The notes under the pieces are model-generated. The model ran no database searches. It saw only the letters and a list, made by a program, of their open reading frames with translations, and was not told the origin of the DNA. The position numbers and the translations under genes were made by a program. 59,074 nucleotides of DNA from an uncultured Candidatus Saccharibacteria bacterium (GTDB taxonomy: Bacteria > Patescibacteriota > Saccharimonadia > Saccharimonadales > Saccharimonadaceae), in the NCBI GenBank assembly GCA_946527885.1, contig CAMMYO010000003.1, positions 1 through 59,074 of the forward strand. Direction: 5' to 3'. This document shows positions 37,124 to 47,555 of the stretch, piece by piece; positions within the stretch are counted from its first letter, which is position 1; the number at the start of each line of letters is the position of its first letter.

Positions 37124-38440
37124 TTAAAGTGATCCGAGCGTGACGGTGACAACTTTTTCTTTACCGTCGCGAACTAGTGTGATTTCAACCGTATCGCCTA
37201 CTTTATACTCGCCGATCAGTGTCGCGACCGAGCCAGCTTTACCGATTTCGACATCGCCAACCTTCGTCAAAATATCGCCATCGCGAATGCCGGCCTTACC
37301 AGCAGGACCGTCGGATTTGACAGCGCTACCGTAGCTACCGTTCTCGTAACCGACATATGCGCCGTAGTTGACCGAAAGGTTATTTGTCTTTGCTACCTCT
37401 GGCGTCACAGTAATGTAAGACAAGCCAAGATACGCACGCTTGGCAGAGCCGGTATCGATGATACTCTGGAGCATACCCTTTGTGGCAGAAATCGGAATTG
37501 CGAAGCCGAGACCATTGGCGTCTTCCGAAACGGCAGTGTTAATGCCGATTACATCGCCAGCCGCGTTTACGAGCGGACCGCCAGAGTTCCCTGGATTGAT
37601 TGCTGCATCGGTCTGAAGCATATCGGATAGGCTCTCGACGTTTTGACCGTTCGAATCGCCGGCATTAATCGTGCGACCAGTACCGCTCAAAATACCCTGA
37701 GTGACAGTGTTTTGATATGCGCCAAGTGCGTTACCAATCGCCAAAAGTGGCTGGCCGACTGCGACCGTCTTCGAATCGCCGAGCGTGACTGTTGGCAAAT
37801 CTTCGTTCAAGTCATTGATTTTAAGATATGCGACATCGTTTAGTGGGTCTTCTGCGACGATTTCAACGTCCTTGTAGGTATCGCCAGCGTCGGTAATGAT
37901 CTCGATATGGGTCGCGCCAGAAATGACGTGCTTGTTCGTCATCACGTAGCCGTCTTTCGTTACAATCATGCCCGTACCGGCCGACTGCGTACTATTCAAT
38001 TTGCTCCACAGGCTATTGCTGTTGCTGCCGGTCGAGGAAATAATCGAAACGACCGCCGGCGTAACTTTTTGCACAATGTTCGCAATTGAAGTCTGCTCGA
38101 ATTCAACTGCATTGCCGGAATAGTAGCCACTATTTGAAGCCGAGCTAGGGTTCGAAGCTGTAGGCGTAGTTGATTCACCGCCCGAACGCGAGCTGAGCGC
38201 CAAAAACAGGCCCAATCCACCAATAATTAGAGCAAATACCGCAACAATAATCGCGCCGGCATTACCATTACCGCGAGTTCTTGGCGGGTTCGCATACGGA
38301 TTAGCATTAGCCGCAGCTGGCGGCGGAGTAGTCTGACTCGTTTGTCGGTTTACGACATATGAACTGTTGCGCCAGCTTTCATTGCTAGTCGAGCTTGGTG
38401 TCGGATTGTTACTTGATGTAAAAGAATTCCCACTCTCCAT
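37124..38440 (-). CDS. HtrA/DegP-like trypsin-family serine protease with PDZ domain
   Basis: TNKHVI, NDVAYLKI, AAINPGNSGGPL catalytic triad context, C-terminal PDZ. Confidence 0.95.
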   Translation of the reverse strand: MESGNSFTSSNNPTPSSTSNESWRNSSYVVNRQTSQTTPPPAAANANPYANPPRTRGNGNAGAIIVAVFALIIGGLGLFLALSSRSGGESTTPTASNPSSASNSGYYSGNAVEFEQTSIANIVQKVTPAVVSIISSTGSNSNSLWSKLNSTQSAGTGMIVTKDGYVMTNKHVISGATHIEIITDAGDTYKDVEIVAEDPLNDVAYLKINDLNEDLPTVTLGDSKTVAVGQPLLAIGNALGAYQNTVTQGILSGTGRTINAGDSNGQNVESLSDMLQTDAAINPGNSGGPLVNAAGDVIGINTAVSEDANGLGFAIPISATKGMLQSIIDTGSAKRAYLGLSYITVTPEVAKTNNLSVNYGAYVGYENGSYGSAVKSDGPAGKAGIRDGDILTKVGDVEIGKAGSVATLIGEYKVGDTVEITLVRDGKEKVVTVTLGSL

Positions 38441-38463
38441 TTCTTAAAACCTTTCCTTTACTA

Positions 38464-39255
38464 TTAAATGTTGAAGTTCGCCTCTGAATAAAAGAATACC
38501 ATCACAATCATAAGCAAAGCTGAAAATATTGCCGGCATCAGTAAATCGTCGATGCGAATTTTGCCGTCGTGGCGAGCGGCCGATTTGTAACCGCGCGCAA
38601 ATACAAAGAAGGCTAAAGAGATGAGCAATGGCTGCTGTGGAATTACAAAGGCTTTGTCGCCGAGATTGAGACTATACACAATTGACCAGTGATATAGAAT
38701 CCAAGTCAATTCTGCCGAAAGTAAAGCAAAGATAAAGGTCGAGAAAGTAAAATCACGGTCGTCGTTCTGGACGAGGACATGGCGACTTGCGCCGTAGCCA
38801 ATGATCATACCAACCAGGACGCTCGTAATCGGATCGATCGATGAAGCCAAAAGCGTGAGCGCATAGTTGCCGAAGAAAATCGCAAACATCGCCTGCACTT
38901 CCGTCGAAATCGTGCTAGAGCCAGGCTTAATTACCGTGAGCCAGAACGCATAGATGGCTGTAAATACAATCTGCCAGACCGTCAAGCCATCGCCGCCAGA
39001 CAAATAGACTAGCATCACGAGCGCAATACCGACAATGAAATCAACCAGGTTTGCTTTGATATTGAGCCACCAATAGCGCGGGCGCACCGCAACAACGCGC
39101 CACTTTGAAAGCAGCACTAGCATTACGCCAAAAATCCAGCTACCGGAAACTACCGTTAGGGCGGTCGAAATAACCGCAAGGCTAATATTTAGCACAAAAT
39201 GCATCATAGCACTGAGCATATTGCGCCCTTTTCGCAGCATAATATAGTCTGCCAT
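38464..39255 (-). CDS. hypothetical multi-pass membrane protein
   Basis: 263-aa hydrophobic ORF. Confidence 0.75.
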   Translation of the reverse strand: MADYIMLRKGRNMLSAMMHFVLNISLAVISTALTVVSGSWIFGVMLVLLSKWRVVAVRPRYWWLNIKANLVDFIVGIALVMLVYLSGGDGLTVWQIVFTAIYAFWLTVIKPGSSTISTEVQAMFAIFFGNYALTLLASSIDPITSVLVGMIIGYGASRHVLVQNDDRDFTFSTFIFALLSAELTWILYHWSIVYSLNLGDKAFVIPQQPLLISLAFFVFARGYKSAARHDGKIRIDDLLMPAIFSALLMIVMVFFYSEANFNI

Positions 39256-39313
39256 AACTCGTTCTATTTTAGCACAGACAGCATTTTAGCGCCACTTATG
39301 TTAAAATATAGGA

Positions 39314-39994
39314 ATGAACAATGAGGGAAAAGCTAAGTTAACTTTCGCGCAAAAATATCCAGCATTGAAAGATATTTTCAACTTTTTGACTTTTGTTGGC
39401 GCGGTCGTGCTTGGCACTTTTATTTTGAATAATTTTGTTTTTCGTAGCTACAACGTGGTTGGCGGCAGCATGGAAAATACCTTGCAATCTAGCGATCGCG
39501 TAATCGTGAACCGCGTGCCGGTTAGCTGGGCGCATTTGCATGAGCGCGCCTATGTCCCAAAACGCGGGCAAGTGATCGTGTTTGCGAATGGCGGCTCTGG
39601 TAGCTTGATGAATTGCGAGCCGGAAGAAGGTATCAAGGACGAGTACATCATCAAGCGCGTGATTGCTTTTCCTGGCGAGCGTGTCGTTGTCGAGAACGGT
39701 AAACTAACTGTTTACAATAGCGAAAGCCCGGAAGGTTTTTCGCCTGATGCCAGCACGCGCAAATCTGATACAGATGGGCCAAAGGAGATTACGTCCGGCT
39801 CAGTTAACATGATTGTGCCAGAGGGCGAGATTTTCGTGAGCGGCGACAACCGTGAAGGAACCAATTCTTATGATTCCCGCAACGGTCTCGGCACCGTGCC
39901 ATTCTGTCGTATTATAGGTCCAGTTATCCTGCGCTTGGCGCCATTCAATAAATTTAGAACATTCAGCTTCGCGCTAAACGGTATAGAGATTTAA
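39314..39994 (+). CDS. lepB: signal peptidase I
   Basis: VVGGSMENTLQSSDRVIVNRV, IIKRVIAFPGERV, VSGDNREGTNSYDSR. Confidence 0.94.
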   Translation: MNNEGKAKLTFAQKYPALKDIFNFLTFVGAVVLGTFILNNFVFRSYNVVGGSMENTLQSSDRVIVNRVPVSWAHLHERAYVPKRGQVIVFANGGSGSLMNCEPEEGIKDEYIIKRVIAFPGERVVVENGKLTVYNSESPEGFSPDASTRKSDTDGPKEITSGSVNMIVPEGEIFVSGDNREGTNSYDSRNGLGTVPFCRIIGPVILRLAPFNKFRTFSFALNGIEI

Positions 39995-39995
39995 A

Positions 39996-40023
39996 AAAAT
40001 CCCCCGAAACGGGGGTATTTTTT
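39996..40023. terminator. bidirectional intrinsic terminator
   Basis: AATCCCCCGAAACGGGGGTATTTTTTT between convergent genes. Confidence 0.8.
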
Positions 40024-41108
40024 TATTCGTCTTCATCGAGACTTGGCTTGTCTAGCAACTGCACTTCGATCTTAGTTGCATCGGTTTTTCCTGTTGTGAT
40101 TTTTACAACATCCTTATCAACCTGCGCGAGCGACTTATAAGCCGCATTGTAATGCCCGACTGAAGTTCCAAGCGCCGAGCCAAGCTTTTGCATATATTTT
40201 TCGAAGGAGTCGAGATGAGTGCCGAGCTTAGCGACACGCGCCTGAATTTCCTGCGTATCCTTTTCGATTTCGAGACTGCGCAGACCTTGCAAAATTGTCT
40301 GAAGATAGGCCATGAAGCTCGTCGGACTCGTAACGATGACTTTTTTATCGCGATAGGCGTATTCAATCAAATCGCGTTGATTGGCGCCAACTTTATTGAT
40401 AAGCAAATCATAATAAAGGCTTTCCGACGGCACGAACATAAAAGCGAAATCCATAGTTTTTTCGGCTGGACGAATATATTTTGCAGTTTCATCGATGCGT
40501 CCCTTAAGATCCTCGCGCACTTTCTTTGCATAGGCTTCGCGCTCGGTTTTCGTTTCGGCGGCCACCATACGGTTGTAGTTTTCAAGCGAAAACTTTGAGT
40601 CTATCGGCAAAATCTTGCCTTTATCAAGGAAGACGACCGCATCAACAATCTCGCCGTCCTTGAATTTATACTGAGTCGCGTAGGAGCCTGGCGGCAGAAC
40701 ATTGCCAAGTACCGAATCGAGATAAAACTCGCCAAAAACACCGCGTTGCTTTGGGTTTTGCAAGACCGCTTGGAGCGATTTTAATTCTTCGGCAACCGAG
40801 CCGACATGTTTATTTGTTTCCGTGATAGTTGCAAGGCGCGCGGAAATCTCCGCCATTGCTTTATTTGACTCGCGCAACTGCTTGTCCGAAACGCTGAGCT
40901 GGCGCGAAATCGATTCCTGCACGCTCGTATTGTTTCGGCTGACCAACTGGTACATTTGGTCGATTTTATCTTGCGTGCGGCGATTTTCATCGTCAATTTT
41001 GCGATTTAGCTCATCGGTAAGGCGCGCGTTTTTGCGAGCCGAAAACACCAGCGCCACCACTAGGGCGAGCGCGAGAACTACAATAATAATTATTTCTGTC
41101 AAATCCAT
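40023..41108 (-). CDS. rmuC: DNA recombination protein RmuC-like
   Basis: N-terminal TM, coiled coil, RGVFGEFYLDSVLGNVLPPGSY, DAVVFLDKGKILPIDSKF, VIVTSPTSFMAYLQTI. Confidence 0.92.
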   Translation of the reverse strand: MDLTEIIIIVVLALALVVALVFSARKNARLTDELNRKIDDENRRTQDKIDQMYQLVSRNNTSVQESISRQLSVSDKQLRESNKAMAEISARLATITETNKHVGSVAEELKSLQAVLQNPKQRGVFGEFYLDSVLGNVLPPGSYATQYKFKDGEIVDAVVFLDKGKILPIDSKFSLENYNRMVAAETKTEREAYAKKVREDLKGRIDETAKYIRPAEKTMDFAFMFVPSESLYYDLLINKVGANQRDLIEYAYRDKKVIVTSPTSFMAYLQTILQGLRSLEIEKDTQEIQARVAKLGTHLDSFEKYMQKLGSALGTSVGHYNAAYKSLAQVDKDVVKITTGKTDATKIEVQLLDKPSLDEDE

Positions 41109-41132
41109 GCTTATTCTAATATAGCACAAGCA

Positions 41133-41558
41133 TTATAGCGACGGCGAACCAACAAATGAGCGATTGATTGTATATGGTCCTGCATACTGGGTCGTATCTC
41201 CGACATCCAGCGTATATTTTTCCTGATAGACTGGCGCCATGAAAATGAAAGCTAGATAGGCACAGCACAGAATTGTGATTGGCAGGAGAATTTTGCGAAG
41301 CTGCGCATGATAGCTGCTGAAGATTTTGAGACTCAGAATAAGAACGATTAGGCCGACGCCGCAAGCAAAAATGCCACCTAGTAGCCAAGGGTCAATAATA
41401 TCGTTACGGAGTCGAACAAGCGTAATAATGCCAGATATCTGGATAACGACTAAGCCAATCAGCAAAATCGCGCGCCATACCTTATCTTTGATTTTTTCAG
41501 TGGCACCAAACGCGAGTTCGCGAATCGCCTGTTTGTCTTCCGAATCTAGTATTGCCAT
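41133..41558 (-). CDS. hypothetical membrane protein
   Basis: 141-aa ORF with TM segments. Confidence 0.65.
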   Translation of the reverse strand: MAILDSEDKQAIRELAFGATEKIKDKVWRAILLIGLVVIQISGIITLVRLRNDIIDPWLLGGIFACGVGLIVLILSLKIFSSYHAQLRKILLPITILCCAYLAFIFMAPVYQEKYTLDVGDTTQYAGPYTINRSFVGSPSL

Positions 41559-41574
41559 ATTTTCATAATAACAA

Positions 41575-41605
41575 AAAACACCCCCTGAGCGGGGATGTTT
41601 TTGCT
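41575..41605 (-). terminator. intrinsic terminator downstream of dnaK
   Basis: ACATCCCCgctcaGGGGGTGT flanked by T/A runs. Confidence 0.7.
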
Positions 41606-41615
41606 AATACTTAGA

Positions 41616-43523
<1,908 letters not shown>

Positions 43524-43559
43524 TTTTGCTAATTTCCTCCTTTGAAAATTTGCTTATGT

Positions 43560-43586
43560 TTAGCACTCGCTCGCACGGAGTGCTAA
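43560..43586 (-). promoter_or_regulatory. CIRCE operator (HrcA binding site) of dnaK
   Basis: Perfect TTAGCACTC-N9-GAGTGCTAA; preceded on - strand by TTGACG-17-TATAAT. Confidence 0.95.
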
Positions 43587-43729
43587 AATCTATAGTCATT
43601 ATAGCGCTCTAGCACTCGGACGTCAAGTCTGCTAATAAAGAATTTTGCAGAAAATGAGTGAATGGTTTTGAACTGGGGTTGCGATATAAATTATTACATG
43701 ATCGCGGTCCTAGGACCCGCGCAAGGGTT

Positions 43730-44326
43730 TTAGCCTTCAATAAATTTCTTGTAGAACGGTTTAGACCAGAGCCATGCGCCAATTACGGAGCCAATTGTGG
43801 CTGCTATTAAATCGAGCATTGTGTCATCCACGCCGTCCGTCACTAGAGTCTGCATATGAAAACCGAGGAACTTGTCGCAGGCAAACTCAAAGAATTCCCA
43901 GAGCGTCGCAATCGAAATCGAGAAAAATACGATAAACAGACCGCGGAAGAATTTCGGCGTGCGGTCGGTTTTGTAGTAATTCAAGGCGTAATAGCCAATA
44001 ATTGAGGTGCCGATGCCCGAAAGAAAATGAACGATTTTGTCAAAAATGAAGTCCGCCCAGCCCACATAAAGGTCGAAGCAAATACCGAGATCGAGCGCGA
44101 TAAAAACAAAAATATAATAAAGTAATTCAATCCGAAATGCGATGTGCTTAATCTTGAAAATCCGCTGCACAATCATCGGCACAAAAGGAAGCAGAATGCC
44201 CGAAATTACGCCACCATATTTACTATAAGAATCATCCACGATGCAGCGAATACCAAAAAGAATCGCTAAAACCCAAAGACAAATTCGACACGCAAGCAAC
44301 AAGTACTTCCGAAATTTATTCGCCAT
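43730..44326 (-). CDS. VanZ/DUF2238-like membrane protein
   Basis: Multi-pass, KIVHFLSGIGTSIIGYYAL, ATLWEFFEFACDKFLG, DTMLDLIAATIGSVIGA. Confidence 0.75.
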   Translation of the reverse strand: MANKFRKYLLLACRICLWVLAILFGIRCIVDDSYSKYGGVISGILLPFVPMIVQRIFKIKHIAFRIELLYYIFVFIALDLGICFDLYVGWADFIFDKIVHFLSGIGTSIIGYYALNYYKTDRTPKFFRGLFIVFFSISIATLWEFFEFACDKFLGFHMQTLVTDGVDDTMLDLIAATIGSVIGAWLWSKPFYKKFIEG

Positions 44327-44374
44327 CTTGCGCAAATTATAGCATGTTTTAAGGGTTGATGTCATAATAATAAA

Positions 44375-45034
44375 ATGAGCTCCGCCACACTACATATAAT
44401 CGCTGCCATCACGATGCTGATCGACCATATTGGTTGCTTTATTTTTCCGAGTCAGCTCTGGCTGCGCATAATTGGGCGGATTGCTTTTCCGATTTATGCC
44501 CTGATGATCGCGGAAGGCTTTCATCATACGCGCTCGCGCAAAAAGTATCTGCTAAGATTGGGGATTTTAGCCGTCATTAGTCAAATCCCGCTTATTTGGC
44601 TGTCTCTAATTTTGCACGTTCCGTCGTCGCCAAACGTACTATTCGGTTTTTGCGCCGCCATGCTCGTGCTAGAGATTGTTCAGTATGGGCCGCTGACATA
44701 CCCGATTGCGCTCGTGGCTGCCGTAGGGGCACATTTGATAGGGGTGGATTATGGCGCGGTTGCCGTCTTGATGCCGGTCTGTTTTTACGCGGTTCGAAAT
44801 ATGAAGCCTATTTATCGATGCGTTTGCGAAGCGTTAATTATTCTGACAACCATCAGCTTCCAGCTGCTCACGGATCCGTGGGGCGCCACTATCTATATGT
44901 TATTAGCGATTCCGTTCGTAGCGCTATATAACGGCAAAAAGGGTCGTTTTTCAGTACCAAAATGGTTGCGCTACGGTTTTTATCCGGCGCACCTACTAGC
45001 GATTGCTATTATCGTAGCGATTATACATCGATGA
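44375..45034 (+). CDS. TraX-family membrane protein
   Basis: HIIAAITMLIDHIGCFIFPSQLWLRIIGRIAFPIYALMIAEGFHHTRSRKKYLLRL. Confidence 0.88.
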   Translation: MSSATLHIIAAITMLIDHIGCFIFPSQLWLRIIGRIAFPIYALMIAEGFHHTRSRKKYLLRLGILAVISQIPLIWLSLILHVPSSPNVLFGFCAAMLVLEIVQYGPLTYPIALVAAVGAHLIGVDYGAVAVLMPVCFYAVRNMKPIYRCVCEALIILTTISFQLLTDPWGATIYMLLAIPFVALYNGKKGRFSVPKWLRYGFYPAHLLAIAIIVAIIHR

Positions 45035-45602
45035 TGGCAAGGCCGGCGCGGAGTCGAAAATTCAATTCCGGATGCGCCGCGAGAAATTCATTGACCGCCT
45101 TAGCACTGCCTGGTAGCTGCGCATTGCGATAGTCGTGAACAATTATTTTGGCGCCAGATTGCAACTTTGGCAAAACCAGCACAAGGCTAACCCTAATCGA
45201 ATCATAGAAATCGCCATCCAACAACGCAAAAGAAATCTTTTCCGGCAAGTCCGCATCGGCGTCAAGTTCATTGAACCAGCCCTGTTTTATGACAGGATCC
45301 GGTAGCTGATATTTTTTGAACTTATGCAAAACCTGTTCCGGCGAAGCCTTGAGCTCGCCAGCCTTGAAGCGCCAGCCCGCTGCAGATTGATCGGCGGCAG
45401 TTTTCTCTGGTAAACCTTCAAAAGAATCGTAAAGCCACAGCCATTTGTCCGGCCGATTTTGCATTTCGCGCGCCAAAATTACCGATGTATCGCCGGCATA
45501 GCAGCCAAACTCAACCACGTCGCCCGTAACGTCCGCGGTTTTGCTTAGTTCATCAACAATCACATCGATTTCGCGTTGCGCGATTTGCGAGTCATAGCTC
45601 AT
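45021..45602 (-). CDS. TylF/MycF-like class I SAM methyltransferase
   Basis: VVEFGCYAGDTSVILAREM, LYDSFEGLPE, FALLDGDFYDSIRVSL, IIVHDYRNAQLPG. Confidence 0.8.
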   Translation of the reverse strand: MSYDSQIAQREIDVIVDELSKTADVTGDVVEFGCYAGDTSVILAREMQNRPDKWLWLYDSFEGLPEKTAADQSAAGWRFKAGELKASPEQVLHKFKKYQLPDPVIKQGWFNELDADADLPEKISFALLDGDFYDSIRVSLVLVLPKLQSGAKIIVHDYRNAQLPGSAKAVNEFLAAHPELNFRLRAGLAIIDV

Positions 45603-46171
45603 TTCAAAAACTCAATCTCGTCTACTAACTTTGCAAAGTTTTCTTTGAACTCTTCAATCGTGCCAGAGTTATCGACATAATAGTCCGCAATCGCGATTGG
45701 GCCACCTTTTTCGATATCCTCAATCTCATGAATATCGCGCTGAGCAGCTTCTTCAGCATTGAACGGACGTTCTTTGCGCTCGGCGAGACGCTTGCGGCGA
45801 AGAGCTTTTGGTGCCACAATTGCAACCACGGTCATCTCGGTCGGAAATTCTTTACGCAAAATCTTATACTCGGTCCAACTATAAAGACCGTCGAGCACGA
45901 CGCGCTTCTGCCCCGCATTAATGAGATTTTTCGCCTCTTGAATAGCGCGCTTTACGACAAAATCTTTACCCTCGCGCTCGCGAATTTCGCGACGGAACTC
46001 TTGTTCGCTCTCCGGAGTGCGCTCGATGCCAGCTTCTTCCATCGCCTTGTAGATAACCCCACCGAAGTAGATTTTAGGAATTTTCTTATCGGTCAAATAA
46101 TCAATCGCGGTCGATTTGCCGCTGCCCGCCATACCGACAATAGCAAGGATTTTCACGTCTTTACTTTCCAT
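45599..46171 (-). CDS. P-loop nucleotide/dephospho-CoA kinase-like protein
   Basis: AIVGMAGSGKSTAIDYL, VVLDGLYSWTEYKIL, IADYYVDNSGTIEEF. Confidence 0.8.
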   Translation of the reverse strand: MESKDVKILAIVGMAGSGKSTAIDYLTDKKIPKIYFGGVIYKAMEEAGIERTPESEQEFRREIREREGKDFVVKRAIQEAKNLINAGQKRVVLDGLYSWTEYKILRKEFPTEMTVVAIVAPKALRRKRLAERKERPFNAEEAAQRDIHEIEDIEKGGPIAIADYYVDNSGTIEEFKENFAKLVDEIEFLK

Positions 46172-46205
46172 TAGAGGTATTATACCATAGATTTACTGCT
46201 ATCGC

Positions 46206-46234
46206 TTGACTTATGTAAGCGCTTATGCTATAAT
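46206..46234 (+). promoter_or_regulatory. orphan sigma70-type promoter
   Basis: TTGACT-17-TATAAT with no + strand gene downstream. Confidence 0.65.
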
Positions 46235-46261
46235 AGTAATATTACCCCTTTGCGGGATTTT

Positions 46262-47185
46262 TTATTGCGGTTCCCACATGCCCTGCTGGCGAATTCCAGT
46301 AGCTTTCGCTAGCTCTGTCAGGTGATCGATTTCTTTTGCCGAAAGCGATATCTTCATAGCTTCAGCCAATTTTTCAGCGTGTGCCGGCTTAGTAAGACCA
46401 ACGATCGGCGTAGCACCTTTTGCTTGCACCCAAAGAATCGGAATTTGCGAAGCATCAATATTATGCTTAGCGGCTAGTGTCTTCATCTCCGCAAGCAAGC
46501 CCTCAATCTTCTTAAATTTTCGCTTCGGGAAGGCAAAGTTACGCATCGAGAAGAACGGAAAATGATGCTGTGCACTATAATGACCGCTCAATGCGCCCTG
46601 CTCTAGCACCATGTAAGCGTAATAAGTAATGTTGTTAGCCTTGCAATAATCAATAATTTCTTGCTGATCGTTGCGCAGCAGACTAAAGTGATTTTGGACG
46701 GCGCCAAGAGATAAATCATTTCGCTTTAGCAGCGCCTCAGCCTTGTGAATATGTTCTAGCGAAACATTCGAGATGCCTAGCGACTTAATTTGGCCGTTTT
46801 TCAGGAGCGGAATCGCCTCCTCGATATTTTGCTCAAGATTATTTGGGACATGAATCCAGAAAAGATCTGCCGACTTAACGCCAAGACGTTCAATGCTTTC
46901 CCGAAAGGATTGCGCCAACTCGCCGCTTTTGAACTTTTTGCTAGGCATGAACTTTGTGGATATGAAGATATCATTTTTACCCTTCATTAGCTCGCCTAGG
47001 AGCGACTCGCAAGTGCCCATGCCGTACACGGCAGCCGTATCCCAACGCTTAAAACCTAGCTCATAGGCTCGATTAAAAGTTTCGGCCAACACCGCCTTGT
47101 CTTGCTTTTTGCCAAAAACCATCGAAGAGCCGTTAGCGCCCGTTCCCCAAGCCCAAGTTCCAATTAATACATCTTTATTGCTCAT
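46262..47185 (-). CDS. aldo/keto reductase
   Basis: RWDTAAVYGMGTCESLLGELM, FISTKF, KSLGISNVSLEHI. Confidence 0.93.
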   Translation of the reverse strand: MSNKDVLIGTWAWGTGANGSSMVFGKKQDKAVLAETFNRAYELGFKRWDTAAVYGMGTCESLLGELMKGKNDIFISTKFMPSKKFKSGELAQSFRESIERLGVKSADLFWIHVPNNLEQNIEEAIPLLKNGQIKSLGISNVSLEHIHKAEALLKRNDLSLGAVQNHFSLLRNDQQEIIDYCKANNITYYAYMVLEQGALSGHYSAQHHFPFFSMRNFAFPKRKFKKIEGLLAEMKTLAAKHNIDASQIPILWVQAKGATPIVGLTKPAHAEKLAEAMKISLSAKEIDHLTELAKATGIRQQGMWEPQ

Positions 47186-47199
47186 ACTTTTATTATAAG

Positions 47200-47544
47200 C
47201 TAGTTGTCGACCAGTCTATAACTCTCGTGGACTTTTTCGAAAACAAAATCAGCCCCAACATCACCCAGAATAATCGTAAGCCAATGTCGCTTGTTCATAT
47301 GGTAGCCTGGCAAACAGCGCGGATCGACATTTTCGTCAGCATTTCGCGCCTTGAAATCAACAATATCGACAAACTCATCCGAATCTTGACCGAGACTGCG
47401 ACGACGCACACGCATAATTATCGCAAACCACTTACGATTGTGTGGATTGCGAAAAATGCAGGCGGCCGGATCGTCTTCCCAGAGATACTCTGGGTCGACG
47501 CCGTACTCGCCCGCAATAAAATCGATCAGTTGATGACGCGTCAT
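47200..47544 (-). CDS. MmcQ/YjbR-family protein
   Basis: PEYLWEDDPAACIFRNPHNRKWFAIIM, PGYHMNKRHWLTIIL. Confidence 0.88.
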   Translation of the reverse strand: MTRHQLIDFIAGEYGVDPEYLWEDDPAACIFRNPHNRKWFAIIMRVRRRSLGQDSDEFVDIVDFKARNADENVDPRCLPGYHMNKRHWLTIILGDVGADFVFEKVHESYRLVDN

Positions 47545-47555
47545 GCGGTCGCGAC

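Noticed and set aside
44375-45034. Conjugation module (TraX)
   Set aside because: TraX-family membrane proteins occur outside conjugative systems and no other transfer genes are nearby.
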